A DNA stretch of 64,000 nucleotides from Mesorhizobium sp. STM 4661. Its GTDB lineage: Bacteria > Pseudomonadota > Alphaproteobacteria > Rhizobiales > Rhizobiaceae. Positions 44,159 to 53,323 of this stretch are shown here, piece by piece (within the stretch, counting starts at the first letter, position 1; each line of letters starts with the position of its first letter). Below the pieces are notes generated by a model. The model had not been told where the DNA came from and did not search any database. It was given only the letters and a program-made list of their open reading frames with translations. The translations under genes and the position numbers were made by a program. The DNA is taken from positions 372,001 to 436,000 of the forward strand of contig NZ_CAAF010000082.1 in assembly GCF_000359125.1 (NCBI RefSeq). Direction: 5' to 3'.

Positions 44159-45667
44159 ATGGAACTCCTCGACAATCTCGCGCTCGGCTTTTCCACGGCC
44201 ACGTCGCTGGCAAATCTCGGCTTCTGCCTGATCGGCGTCCTTCTCGGCACGCTGATCGGCGTCCTGCCCGGCATCGGCGCCACCGCGACCATTGCCATGC
44301 TGCTGCCGATCACCTTCCAGATCGGCGATCCGGTTTCCTCCCTCATCATGCTCGCCGGCATCTATTACGGCGCGCAATATGGCGGCTCGACCACCGCCAT
44401 TCTCATCAACATGCCCGGCGAATCCTCGTCAGCCGTCACCGCCATCGACGGCTACCAGATGGCCAGGAACGGCCGCGCTGGGGCGGCGCTCGCGATCGCG
44501 GCGATAGGCTCGTTCTTTGCCGGCACGGTGTCGACCTTCCTCGTCGCCATCTTTGCCCCGCCACTGACGGCGATTGCGCTGAAATTCGGCGCGGCCGAGT
44601 ATTTCTCGCTGATGATCGTCGGCCTCGTCTCGTCCGTGGCGCTCGCCCACGGCTCGATCGTCAAGGCGCTGGCGATGGTCGTGCTCGGCTTGCTGCTCGG
44701 CATTGTCGGCACCGACATCTACACCGGCACGCCGCGCTTCACCCTCGGTATCCGCGAATATGCCGACGGGCTGAATTTCGTCGCCGTGGCGGTCGGCGTC
44801 TTCGGCGTCGCCGAGATATTGCGCAACCTCGAAAACGAGCACGAGCGCTCCGTGCTGATCCGAAAAGTCTCAGGCCTTATGCCGACCCGCGACGACTTTC
44901 GGCGCATGGCGGCGCCCATCCTGCGCGGAACGATCATCGGTTCGGCGCTCGGCATCCTGCCGGGAGGCGGCGCGATCCTTGCAGCCTTTGCCTCCTACAC
45001 GGTCGAAAAGCGCGTATCGAAAAACCCGGGGGAATTCGGCAAGGGCGCCATCGAAGGCGTCGCCGGGCCGGAATCGGCCAACAATGCCGGCGCGCAGACC
45101 TCCTTCATCCCGATGCTGACGCTCGGCATTCCGGCCAACCCGGTCATGGCGCTGATGATCGGCGCGATGATCATCCAGGGCATCGTGCCCGGCCCCAATG
45201 TCGCGACCGAACAGCCGGCGCTGTTCTGGGGCATTATCGCCTCGATGTGGATCGGCAATCTGATGCTGATCGTCTTGAACCTGCCGCTGATCGGGCTTTG
45301 GGTGAAGCTGCTGACGATCCCCTACTACGTACTCTTCCCGATCATCATGGCGTTCTGCTCGATCGGCGTTTACAGCGTCAACACCAACGTATACGACCTC
45401 TACGCCGTCGCCTTCTTCGGCTTCCTCGGCTACCTCCTGACCAAGCTGCGCTGCGAACCCGCGCCGCTGCTGCTCGGCTTCGTGCTCGGCCCGCTGCTCG
45501 AGGAAAACCTGCGCCGGGCCATGATCCTCGCACGCGGCGACCCGAGCACCTTCGTGACGAGACCGATCAGCGCCGGCCTGCTCCTCGTCGCGCTCGCCGT
45601 GCTCGTCATCGTCTTCCTGCCCGCGGTCAAGAAGAAGCGTGAAGAGGTGTTTGTGGAGGAGAGTTAG
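44159..45667 (+). CDS. Tripartite tricarboxylate transporter large subunit TctA (set 2)
   Basis: 502 residues, about 12 membrane helices. Signatures: LGTLIGVLPGIGATATIAML, AGIYYGAQYGGSTTAILINM, PGESSSAVTAIDGYQMARNG and GVAGPESANNAGAQTSFIPM. It is a close family member of the set 1 TctA but not identical. The operon carries no linked metabolic enzyme. Confidence 0.95.
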   Translation: MELLDNLALGFSTATSLANLGFCLIGVLLGTLIGVLPGIGATATIAMLLPITFQIGDPVSSLIMLAGIYYGAQYGGSTTAILINMPGESSSAVTAIDGYQMARNGRAGAALAIAAIGSFFAGTVSTFLVAIFAPPLTAIALKFGAAEYFSLMIVGLVSSVALAHGSIVKALAMVVLGLLLGIVGTDIYTGTPRFTLGIREYADGLNFVAVAVGVFGVAEILRNLENEHERSVLIRKVSGLMPTRDDFRRMAAPILRGTIIGSALGILPGGGAILAAFASYTVEKRVSKNPGEFGKGAIEGVAGPESANNAGAQTSFIPMLTLGIPANPVMALMIGAMIIQGIVPGPNVATEQPALFWGIIASMWIGNLMLIVLNLPLIGLWVKLLTIPYYVLFPIIMAFCSIGVYSVNTNVYDLYAVAFFGFLGYLLTKLRCEPAPLLLGFVLGPLLEENLRRAMILARGDPSTFVTRPISAGLLLVALAVLVIVFLPAVKKKREEVFVEES

Positions 45668-45699
45668 ATTATCGAATTCCGGTGTGGTTGGATTCGGTC

Positions 45700-46494
45700 C
45701 TAGGCTTCGTCGATCGGTCCGAGCGGCGCGATCTCGACCAGCGGCGCCGGCACATTGGTCGTCTTTTCCTCGGCCTTGCAGATATCGGCGATGACGCAGG
45801 CCGGACAATCCGGCTTGCGCGCCTTGCAGACATAGCGCCCATGCAGGATCAGCCAGTGATGCGCGTGGCGCATGTACTCGTCCGGAATGATCCTCAACAG
45901 CCCCTGCTCGACCTGTTCCGGCGTCTTGCCGGGCGCCAGGCCCAGCCGGTTGCCGATGCGGAAAATGTGCGTGTCGACCGCCATCGTGTGCTGGCCGAAG
46001 GCCATGTTGAGCACGACATTGGCGGTCTTGCGCCCGACGCCCGGCAGCTCGACCAGTTGGTCGCGGTCGTCAGGCACCTCACCGCCATGGTCGCTGATCA
46101 GCGCTTGCGACAGCGCGATGACGTTCTTGGCCTTGTTTCGCCAGAGCCCGATGGTGCGGATATGGTCGCCGACCTTGGCCTCGCCCAGCGCCAGCATTTT
46201 TTGCGGCGTGTCGGCGACCTTGAACAGCGCCCGAGTCGCCTTGTTGACGCCGGCATCGGTGGCCTGCGCCGAAAGCACCACGGCGACCAAAAGCGTGAAA
46301 GCGTTGACATGTTCGAGCTCGCCTCTTGGCTCGGGCCGCTTCACCAAAAACCGCCGGAAAATCTCATGCACTTCGGCCGGACTGTAGCGGGACCGCACCG
46401 GCCGCGGCCGCGGCTTGGCGTTCGCGCCGTCGCGCCGGCCGGGTGGCAACTCATTTTTGACTGTCTGGGAATTTTTGGACTTGGGGCTCGCCAT
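45700..46494 (-). CDS. nth: Endonuclease III (DNA glycosylase/AP lyase)
   Basis: 264 residues from ATG 46494 behind AGGAAGG; the frame opens 39 codons earlier without need. The helix-hairpin-helix LPGVGRKTANVVL holds the catalytic Lys, MAVDTHIFR the catalytic Asp, and the iron-sulfur motif C-x6-C-x2-C-x5-C is intact near the C-terminus (VCKARKPDCPACVIADIC). It removes oxidised pyrimidines in base excision repair. The basic N-terminal 45 residues are an extension often seen in rhizobia. Divergent from the DUF2244 gene by 22 bases. Confidence 0.96.
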   Translation of the reverse strand: MASPKSKNSQTVKNELPPGRRDGANAKPRPRPVRSRYSPAEVHEIFRRFLVKRPEPRGELEHVNAFTLLVAVVLSAQATDAGVNKATRALFKVADTPQKMLALGEAKVGDHIRTIGLWRNKAKNVIALSQALISDHGGEVPDDRDQLVELPGVGRKTANVVLNMAFGQHTMAVDTHIFRIGNRLGLAPGKTPEQVEQGLLRIIPDEYMRHAHHWLILHGRYVCKARKPDCPACVIADICKAEEKTTNVPAPLVEIAPLGPIDEA

Positions 46495-46516
46495 TCCCTT
46501 CCTATAATATCCCGGC

Positions 46517-47011
46517 ATGAGCGACACAAACGCCTCTTTCCAGGCCGACGAGCCCTTCTTCCGCGCGCTCCTGACACCGCACCGCTCGCTCGGCCGCACC
46601 GGCTTTGCCATGCTGATGGGCGCGCTGCTGTTCGGCTGGCTGGTGACCGGCGCGTTTTTCCTGTCGCGCGGCGCCTGGCCGGTGTTCGGCTTCTTCGGCC
46701 TCGACGTGATTGCCGTCTACATCGCCTTCCGCGCCAATTATCGCGCCGCCCGCGCCCGCGAGGAAGTGTCGGTCTCGCGCACCAGCCTCGACATCCGCAA
46801 GACGGCTCCATCCGGCAAATCGGAAGCGCATCGTTTCAACCCGTTCTGGGCGCGTTTTTCGATCGCCCGCCATGCCGAGATCGGTATCACCAGAATGGCG
46901 GTGGAAGCACAGGGGCAGAACGTGCCGATCGGGTCTTTCCTGGATCCCATCTCCCGCGAGAGCTTTGCCACTGCCTTTTCAAGGGCGCTGGCAACCGCCA
47001 AGGCGCGCTGA
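46517..47011 (+). CDS. DUF2244 family membrane protein
   Basis: 164 residues. Two close membrane helices (FAMLMGALLFGWLVTGAFFL and FGFFGLDVIAVYIAFRANYR) are followed by a soluble domain with RTSLDIRK and a conserved GSFLDPISRESFATAFSRAL end. The family lies near nth in many alphaproteobacteria; its role is unknown. Confidence 0.9.
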   Translation: MSDTNASFQADEPFFRALLTPHRSLGRTGFAMLMGALLFGWLVTGAFFLSRGAWPVFGFFGLDVIAVYIAFRANYRAARAREEVSVSRTSLDIRKTAPSGKSEAHRFNPFWARFSIARHAEIGITRMAVEAQGQNVPIGSFLDPISRESFATAFSRALATAKAR

Positions 47012-47020
47012 ACCAGCGCT

Positions 47021-47834
47021 TCAGAACCGAAATCGCAACAGCCTGCCGACCCTGCGAAGCGCCGGAATGTGGCTCCAGAGGCGAAAGATCAGCCCGGCGA
47101 ACCAACTCACGCGGGCAGCGTGTTCGGGCTTGTAGGCCTGGTCTCCTCCACCAGCCGCAGGCCGGGCACCGCTTGCTCCAACACGCGCGGATCGTTGATG
47201 GCCCAGTGGAGCTCGGCCCCGGTGGCACGGAACGGCGGGCTGAGACGCACCAGCTTCAGACCCAGATCGCTGTAGGCGTCGCAGACAAGTTCGCCGCTGG
47301 CCAGATGCGACACGAGCCGCGAAAACAGTTTTGGACCCTCGTCGGCCGCAAGATATGGGGTCAGGCCCTCCGCCACGACCATCGCCGGACGATCGCCAGG
47401 CACCGCGTCCAGCCATCCCCGCTCGGTGACTGACGAAGCGACCAAATGGTAATGGTCGCGCGACGGATAGAGTTTGCGCCGGAGCTCGATCACCTCGGGG
47501 TAGGCGACGTCGAACCACTCCACGTCTTGTGGCGGATCGATGCGGAATACCCGCGTATCGAGCCGCAGCCGAGATGCAGCACGATGGCGTTCGGGTTCTT
47601 CGCCAGAAAGGCCGATGTCCAGTCGTCCAGCGTCTTCGCCCTGATCGCCAGGCTGACGTCGAGATTGTCGTCGACTTTCAGCCCGGAAAAATCATAGTCG
47701 ATCCGGCGAACCGCCTCGTCCGCGAAATGGTCCTTCAGCAGCGAATTGGGAAGCCGGCTTTCCAGCGCCTTGCCATAGACGGTGATGAGCAACGTCTCCT
47801 TTTCCTTGGTAAGATGCACTTTTTCGCCGGCCAT
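47021..47834 (-). pseudogene. Leucine-carboxyl-methyltransferase-like (PPM1 family) methyltransferase, two frameshifts
   Basis: The protein can be rebuilt across three frames. From ATG 47834 it reads VHLTKEKETLLITVYGKALE and NAIVLHLGCG; then one base is lost near 47560-47566, and the sequence continues LDTRVFRIDPP, VEWFDVAYPEVIELRRKLYP, PAMVVAEGLTPYL. A second base is lost near 47141-47150, after which QAYKPEHAARVSWFAGLIFR runs to the stop at 47021. The parts match the PPM1/TcmP SAM-dependent family of about 270 residues. Two losses in one gene suggest decay; assembly error is the other option. Confidence 0.8.
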
Positions 47835-47948
47835 GATGGTCTCCTCGGATCGGAGCCAATCCTATCTGGGTATGTGCGGCAGGAAGGCAAGTTTCGGGTG
47901 GTGATCGGCGCCGTGAACGACGATATTCAGGGCCAAGGAGATAGACCC

Positions 47949-48842
47949 ATGAACGCCCAGATGCCTCTCAAGACAACAGCGATCCTTCAGAAAGACATCA
48001 CCCCCGAAGGCGGTGACTACGAAGTCGTTCGGCGTGCCATCGAGAAGATCAGCCTCGACTATCGCGACCAGCCGTCGCTCGAAATATTGGCCGAGGAAGT
48101 CGGCGAGACGCCGACCGGCCTGCAAAAGCTCTTCACCCGCTGGGCCGGCCTGTCGCCCAAGGCCTTTCTGCAGGCAGTCACACTCGACCATGCGCGCAAG
48201 CTGCTCGATTCAGGGATGCCGCTGCTCGAGACGTCTTTCGAGGTCGGCATGTCCGGCCCCGGCCGGTTGCACGATCTCTTCGTCACCCATGAGGCGATGT
48301 CGCCGGGCGACTACAAGACGCGCGGCGTGGGCCTCACCATCCGCTACGGCTACCACATCTCGCCCTTCGGCGTCGCCCTGATCATGGTCACCGACCGGGG
48401 CCTTGCCGGTCTCGCCTTCAACGATGCCGGCGACGAGCGCGCCGCCTTCGCCGACATGTCCGGCCGCTGGCCGAACGCCACCTATGTCGAGGACATGGCC
48501 GCCACCGCGCCCTATGCCGCGCGCATCTTCGATCCGGCGCTGTGGCGCGCCGACCAGCCGCTGCGCGTCGTCATGATCGGCACCGACTTCCAGGTCCGCG
48601 TCTGGGAAGCTCTGCTGCGCATCCCGATGGGCAAGGCCTGCACCTATTCCTCGATCGCCGCCCGCATCGGCGCACCGAGCGCGAGCCGGGCGGTGGGCGC
48701 CGCGGTCGGTGCCAATCCGATGTCCTTCGTGGTGCCGTGCCACCGGGCTCTCGGCAAGTCCGGCGCACTCACCGGCTATCATTGGGGCCTGACCCGCAAA
48801 CGCGCCATCCTCGGCTGGGAAGCGGGACAGGTCGGATCTTGA
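47949..48842 (+). CDS. AraC-type HTH fused to O6-methylguanine-DNA methyltransferase (Ada-like)
   Basis: 297 residues from ATG 47949 after CAAGGAGATAGACCC; a far upstream frame start is not needed. Residues 20-110 are an AraC-type helix-turn-helix (LEILAEEVGETPTGLQKLFT, SFEVGMSGPGRLHDLF). Residues 125-297 form the methyltransferase, with acceptor Cys264 in FVVPCHRALGKSG. The N-terminal zinc domain of E. coli Ada, which senses phosphotriesters, is missing. It repairs O6-methylguanine in DNA and may regulate genes. Confidence 0.93.
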   Translation: MNAQMPLKTTAILQKDITPEGGDYEVVRRAIEKISLDYRDQPSLEILAEEVGETPTGLQKLFTRWAGLSPKAFLQAVTLDHARKLLDSGMPLLETSFEVGMSGPGRLHDLFVTHEAMSPGDYKTRGVGLTIRYGYHISPFGVALIMVTDRGLAGLAFNDAGDERAAFADMSGRWPNATYVEDMAATAPYAARIFDPALWRADQPLRVVMIGTDFQVRVWEALLRIPMGKACTYSSIAARIGAPSASRAVGAAVGANPMSFVVPCHRALGKSGALTGYHWGLTRKRAILGWEAGQVGS

Positions 48843-48926
48843 TATAGCGATTTTCTGCCGGACGGGGAGAAGGGGCTGACCGCAACCTCAACGCTGGCAG
48901 TTGGCGAAATCATCGGCGCAGGCCTG

Positions 48927-48954
48927 TTTCTCCCCGTCACTATACGGGGAGAAA
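48927..48954. repeat. Perfect 11-bp palindrome in a dispersed intergenic repeat
   Basis: TTTCTCCCCGT and ACGGGGAGAAA pair perfectly around CACTAT. It lies within a longer block (about 48858-49010) starting ACGGGGAGAAGGGGCTGACC and ending in a GGCGGCGCC-rich segment, a type I recall as common between Mesorhizobium genes. It may also end the preceding transcript. Confidence 0.6.
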
Positions 48955-49096
48955 TGCCCGGCAGGGCAATGAAAGGCGGCGCCGACGCCCGGAGTTAGGC
49001 CAAGGGGCGAATTCAAACCTGTCGCGATGGCTTGCGTGGTCTGGCAAGCCGCGGCCTTACAGGATAGCTTCCCGCGCAATCAGCAGGAGGCACTTC

Positions 49097-50005
49097 TTGA
49101 TCATCGTTGTCGGCTCGATCAATCTCGATCTTATCGCCAATGTCGACCGCTTGCCGGCACCCGGCGAGACGGTGCGCGGCTCCGGTTTCGCCACGGCACC
49201 CGGCGGCAAGGGCGCCAACCAGGCACTGGCCGCCGCGCGCGCCGGCGCCAAGGTGCGCATGGTCGGCGCCGTCGGCAAGGACAACTTCGCCACCGAAGCG
49301 CTGGCGCTGCTCAGGGATGGCAAGATCGACCTGTCAGGTGTCGGCGAAACCTTTGCCTCGACCGGCATAGCCGTGATCATGGTCGGCGACGACGGCGAGA
49401 ACGTTATCGCGGTCGTGCCGGGCGCCAATGATTCGGTCCTGCCCGGCGACCTGTCCAAGGCTTTCCTGAGGAAAGGCGATGTCGTGCTCCTGCAGCAGGA
49501 GGTCCCGCTGCAGACCGTCGATGCCGCACTCGAAGCGGCACGGGCGGTGGGTGCGGTCACCGTGCTCAACACGGCGCCATTCCGCGGCGAGGCTGCCCCT
49601 TTCCTCGGCAAGGCCGACTATGTCGTGGCCAACGAAACCGAATTCGACCTTTACGGCGAGGCGCTGTCGTTGAGCGGCCGCGACCGACCGGCGCGGATGC
49701 GCGACTATGTCGGCAAAACCGGCCGCGCCATTGTCGTTACGCTCGGCGGCGACGGCGTGCTGGCCGCGACGCGCGAGGATTTCCTGACCGTACCGGCGAT
49801 GAAAATCACCCCTGTCGACACGGTCGGCGCCGGCGACACGTTCTGCGGCTATTTCGCCGCCGGCCTGTCGTCGGGCCTGCCGCTCGAACAGGCGCTAGCC
49901 CGCGCCGCCATTGCCGGCTCGCTCGCCTGCCTGAAGTCCGGCGCCCAGCCGGCGATTCCGCTGGCCAGGGATGTCGATGCCGCCTCGCGGAAATCGGCCG
50001 GCTAG
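49097..50005 (+). CDS. rbsK: Ribokinase
   Basis: 302 residues starting at TTG 49097 with CAGGAGG perfectly spaced. PfkB-family signatures: IIVVGSINLDLIANVDRLPA, GSGFATAPGGKGANQALAAA and the catalytic-base region TPVDTVGAGDTFCGYFAAGL. It phosphorylates ribose to ribose 5-phosphate. The amidase gene follows after six bases, and a nucleoside hydrolase nearby could supply ribose, though it is on the other strand. Confidence 0.93.
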   Translation: MIIVVGSINLDLIANVDRLPAPGETVRGSGFATAPGGKGANQALAAARAGAKVRMVGAVGKDNFATEALALLRDGKIDLSGVGETFASTGIAVIMVGDDGENVIAVVPGANDSVLPGDLSKAFLRKGDVVLLQQEVPLQTVDAALEAARAVGAVTVLNTAPFRGEAAPFLGKADYVVANETEFDLYGEALSLSGRDRPARMRDYVGKTGRAIVVTLGGDGVLAATREDFLTVPAMKITPVDTVGAGDTFCGYFAAGLSSGLPLEQALARAAIAGSLACLKSGAQPAIPLARDVDAASRKSAG

Positions 50006-50011
50006 GGCGAC

Positions 50012-51472
50012 ATGACAAGCAACCGCCCTGCCACGAAACACGCCGTGCCGGCTGCCGGCGATATCTGCCGCCAGTCGGCGATAGAGCTTGCCGAAGCGAT
50101 CAGGCAGCGCCGCCTGTCGGTGCGCGAGGTGGTGACGGCATTCCTCGACCGCATCGAGGCGGTCAACCCTGAGGTCAACGCCATCGTCTCGCTGCGCGAC
50201 CGTGCCGGCATCCTGAATGAGGCCGACGGGGCCGACGCCCATCTGGCGCGAGGACGAGACGCTGGATCGCTGTTCGGCCTGCCGATCGCGATCAAGGATC
50301 TTGCTCTGACGAAAGGCCTCAGGACCACCTCCGGCTCGCCGATCTTCGCCGATTTCGTGCCTGAGGAGGACGACTTCTTTGTCGAGCGCGTCCGCAAGGC
50401 CGGCGCCATCATCATCGGCAAGACCAATGTTCCCGAGTTCGGGCTTGGCTCCAACACTTACAACAGCGTGTTCGGGCCGACGCTCAACGCCTTCGATCCG
50501 GCCTTGACCGCCGGCGGTTCGAGCGGCGGCGCGGCCGTCGCGCTGGCGCTCGACATGCTTCCCGTCGCCGACGGCAGCGACTTTGGCGGCTCGTTGCGCA
50601 ACCCGGCCGCCTACAACAACGTCTACGGCTTCCGCCCGTCGCAGGGCCTTGTTCCGGCCGGGCCTGACCTCGATGTCTTCCACGCGCAGATGGGCGTCGA
50701 AGGGCCGATGGGCCGCAACGTGCGCGACATGGCGCTGCTGCTCGACGAACAGGCCGGCTACCATCCGCGCGCACCGCTCTCACATCACAAAGAGGGCTCT
50801 TTCCTGCAGGGACTGCAAACACCGGTGGCTGGCGGCCGCATCGCCTGGCTTGGTGATCTCGGCGACCATTTGCCGGTTGAGGCAGGCGTCCTGCCGCTTT
50901 GCGAGGCCGCTCTCGGCCGCTTCGCGGACGTATCCTTTCAGACCGAAGCGCTGCTGCCGGATGTCGACTTCGAGGCGCTGTGGCAGGCTTTTGTGACGCT
51001 GCGCCAGGCTGGCAGCGGTTGCGCGCTCAAGGCGCATTACGACGATCCCGTCAAACGCCGGCTTCTGAAGCCGGAAGTCGTGTGGGAAGTGGAGAACGCA
51101 ATACGCCTCACGGCGCCGCAGGTCCACGCCGCCACGGTAAGGCGCTCGTCCTGGCATCGAACGCTGCTGTCGCTGTTCGAACGCTTCGACCTCATTGCCC
51201 TGCCGACCGCGCAGGTCTTCCCCTTCGAGGTCGTTAGCCATTGGCCTAGCCAGGTGGCGGGACGCGCCATGGACAGCTACCACCGCTGGATGCAGGTTTC
51301 CGCCTTCGCCACGCTCGGCGGTTGCCCGGCGGTCAATGTGCCCGCTGGCTTCGACGCCAGGGGCAGGCCGATGGGCATGCAATTGATCGGACGGCCGCGT
51401 GGCGACATGGCGGTGCTGAGGGCGGCGGCGGCCTATGAGGCGACGCTGCCATGGCAGGCCGGAGCCTCCTGA
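50012..51472 (+). CDS. Amidase signature family hydrolase
   Basis: 486 residues. The Ser-cisSer-Lys machinery is visible: Lys in FGLPIAIKDLALTKGLRTTS, Ser residues in LTAGGSSGGAAVALAL and VADGSDFGGSLRNPAAYNNV. Also GKTNVPEFGLGSNTYNSVFG. It hydrolyses a carboxamide, substrate unknown. It starts six bases after rbsK and is probably co-transcribed. Confidence 0.92.
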   Translation: MTSNRPATKHAVPAAGDICRQSAIELAEAIRQRRLSVREVVTAFLDRIEAVNPEVNAIVSLRDRAGILNEADGADAHLARGRDAGSLFGLPIAIKDLALTKGLRTTSGSPIFADFVPEEDDFFVERVRKAGAIIIGKTNVPEFGLGSNTYNSVFGPTLNAFDPALTAGGSSGGAAVALALDMLPVADGSDFGGSLRNPAAYNNVYGFRPSQGLVPAGPDLDVFHAQMGVEGPMGRNVRDMALLLDEQAGYHPRAPLSHHKEGSFLQGLQTPVAGGRIAWLGDLGDHLPVEAGVLPLCEAALGRFADVSFQTEALLPDVDFEALWQAFVTLRQAGSGCALKAHYDDPVKRRLLKPEVVWEVENAIRLTAPQVHAATVRRSSWHRTLLSLFERFDLIALPTAQVFPFEVVSHWPSQVAGRAMDSYHRWMQVSAFATLGGCPAVNVPAGFDARGRPMGMQLIGRPRGDMAVLRAAAAYEATLPWQAGAS

Positions 51473-51582
51473 AGGCAATTCCGCTTCGTCGGCAACCTGT
51501 CGTGCCGGCTTGCACCGGCATCGTCGCCATGCATTGATCCTGGTCAGCCGCGTTTCAAGCGGCATTCTACCGAGGAAAACCC

Positions 51583-52197
51583 ATGTCGCTGGAACTCTAC
51601 GCCACCTATCTCGTCGCTTGCATTGTCATCATCTTGGTGCCCGGGCCGACGGTGACGCTGATCATCGCCAACAGCATCCGCCATGGCTCGCGCGTCGGTC
51701 TTGCCAATGTCGCCGGCACGCAGGCTGGTCTCGCCATCATGATTGCCATTGTCGGCATCGGCCTGACGTCGCTGATCGCGGGCATGGGCCACTGGTTCGA
51801 ATGGGTCAGGCTGATCGGTGCCGCCTACCTGATCTGGATGGGCGTGCAGATGTTCCGCTCCAAAGGTACGCTGAATGCCGACGGGACGGCGAGAAAACCG
51901 CGCGGCGGCTTCTTCCTGCAGGGCTTGCTGGTGGCGTTGAGCAACCCGAAGACGCTGGTGTTCTTCGGCGCCTTCTTCCCTCAGTTCATTTCTCCCGAAG
52001 GCAACTCCGCGCTGCAGATCGTCGTCATGGGCCTCACCGCCATGATCTTCGCCGCCGTCTCGGATTCGACCTATGCGCTCGCCGCCGGCCGCGCCGGGCG
52101 TCTGCTGTCGGCCAGCCGGGTCAAGCTCCTGTCGCGGATCAGCGGCAGTTTCCTGGTTGGCGGCGGCCTGTGGCTGGCGTTTTCAAAGGCGAAGTGA
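51583..52197 (+). CDS. LysE/RhtB family amino-acid exporter
   Basis: 204 residues with five to six membrane helices. Family marks: IVIILVPGPTVTLIIANSIR, GTQAGLAIMIAIVGIGLTSL, RLIGAAYLIWMGVQMFRS and LVALSNPKTLVFFGAFFPQF. It exports an amino acid or derivative at the inner membrane. ATG 51583 follows CGAGGAAAACCC. Ends before a strong bidirectional terminator. Confidence 0.94.
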   Translation: MSLELYATYLVACIVIILVPGPTVTLIIANSIRHGSRVGLANVAGTQAGLAIMIAIVGIGLTSLIAGMGHWFEWVRLIGAAYLIWMGVQMFRSKGTLNADGTARKPRGGFFLQGLLVALSNPKTLVFFGAFFPQFISPEGNSALQIVVMGLTAMIFAAVSDSTYALAAGRAGRLLSASRVKLLSRISGSFLVGGGLWLAFSKAK

Positions 52198-52207
52198 GGC
52201 GCCTTTC

Positions 52208-52230
52208 CCTTCTCCCCTTGTGGGAGAAGG
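52208..52230. terminator. Bidirectional stem-loop between lysE-like and nucleoside hydrolase genes
   Basis: CCTTCTCCC and GGGAGAAGG pair perfectly around CTTGT. It lies between two convergent genes (stops at 52197 and 52239). The same palindrome type is common between rhizobial genes, so it may also be a dispersed repeat. Confidence 0.7.
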
Positions 52231-52238
52231 AAGAGGCC

Positions 52239-53180
52239 CTAAAGCCGCCCCAACCTTTCCACCAGCAGCGCAAAGAACGCATCGTGGTCGATGTCGCGCA
52301 TCACCATGGCGTTCTTCGGCCGCTTGGTCACGCCCCACCAGTCGATCACGGTCATGCCCATGGTGAGCTCCGAGGCGGTTTCCACTGTGACGTTGCAGTT
52401 GCGGCCCTTGAACAATCCCGGCGTCAACAGATAGGCGATGACGCAAGGGTCGTGCAGCGGCCCGCCGTCGGTGCCGTATTTCTCCTCGTCGAAACGCTCG
52501 AAGAATTCCAGCATCTCGGCCGTGGCCGTACCGACCCTGGTGCCGAGCTTGCGGAAGGCCTGGGTGCGCTTGACGGTGGTCAGCGCCTTGTGGGTGGCGT
52601 CGAGCGGCATCATGACGATCGGAATGCCGGATTTGAACACGACATCGGCGGCTTGCGGGTCGACATAGATATTGAACTCGGCGGTCGGCGTGACATTGCC
52701 GCCTTCGAAGAAACCGCCGCCCATCAGCACGATCTCCTTGATACGCGGCGCGATCTTCGGCTCGCGGATCAGCGCCAGCGCGACGTTGGTGAGCGGCCCG
52801 AGCGCGCAAAGCGTGATGGTGCCGCTTTGTTCCTTCATCAGCGTCTCGACGATGAAATCGACCGCGTATTGATTCTGCAGCTTCATCTTTGGCTCGGGCA
52901 AATCAGGCCCGTTGAGACCGGTCTTGCCATGCACTTCCTCGGCGGTGACCAGTTCGCGCACCAGCGGCCGGATGGCGCCGGCATAGACCTTGATGTCGGG
53001 CCTGCCGGCCAGTTCGCAGATCTTGCGGGCATTCTTTTCGGTGAGCTTCAGCGGCACGTTGCCGGCGACTGCGGTGATGCCGACGATCTCCAGCTCGTTG
53101 CTGCCGAGCGCCAGCAATATGGCGACGGCATCATCCTGACCAGGATCCGTGTCGATGATGATCTTGCGGGGTTGGGGCAT
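52239..53180 (-). CDS. Inosine/uridine-preferring nucleoside hydrolase family protein
   Basis: 313 residues from ATG 53180 after AGGAATTGA. The calcium-binding cluster DTDPGQDDA is at the N-terminus, with ALGPLTNVALALIREP, VLMGGGFFEGGNVTPTAEFN and GGPLHDPCVIAYLL completing the family pattern. It splits nucleosides into base and ribose; substrate preference cannot be told. Convergent with the exporter gene. Confidence 0.94.
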   Translation of the reverse strand: MPQPRKIIIDTDPGQDDAVAILLALGSNELEIVGITAVAGNVPLKLTEKNARKICELAGRPDIKVYAGAIRPLVRELVTAEEVHGKTGLNGPDLPEPKMKLQNQYAVDFIVETLMKEQSGTITLCALGPLTNVALALIREPKIAPRIKEIVLMGGGFFEGGNVTPTAEFNIYVDPQAADVVFKSGIPIVMMPLDATHKALTTVKRTQAFRKLGTRVGTATAEMLEFFERFDEEKYGTDGGPLHDPCVIAYLLTPGLFKGRNCNVTVETASELTMGMTVIDWWGVTKRPKNAMVMRDIDHDAFFALLVERLGRL

Positions 53181-53323
53181 TTCAATTCCTTGTCCGGGGA
53201 GTCTTTTTGGGCGGGGTTTGTGGCGGCTTGAACTTGATGGCGGGGCGGACCATATCAAGACCATCGGGAAAAATGCCATCCGGGTTTTTCCGCTTTATGT
53301 CGCTCTCGAGAGGACACTGTAAC

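Noticed and set aside
45682..47433. 583-codon plus-strand frame across nth and DUF2244
   Set aside because: nth motifs on the minus strand and DUF2244 in another frame explain the region.
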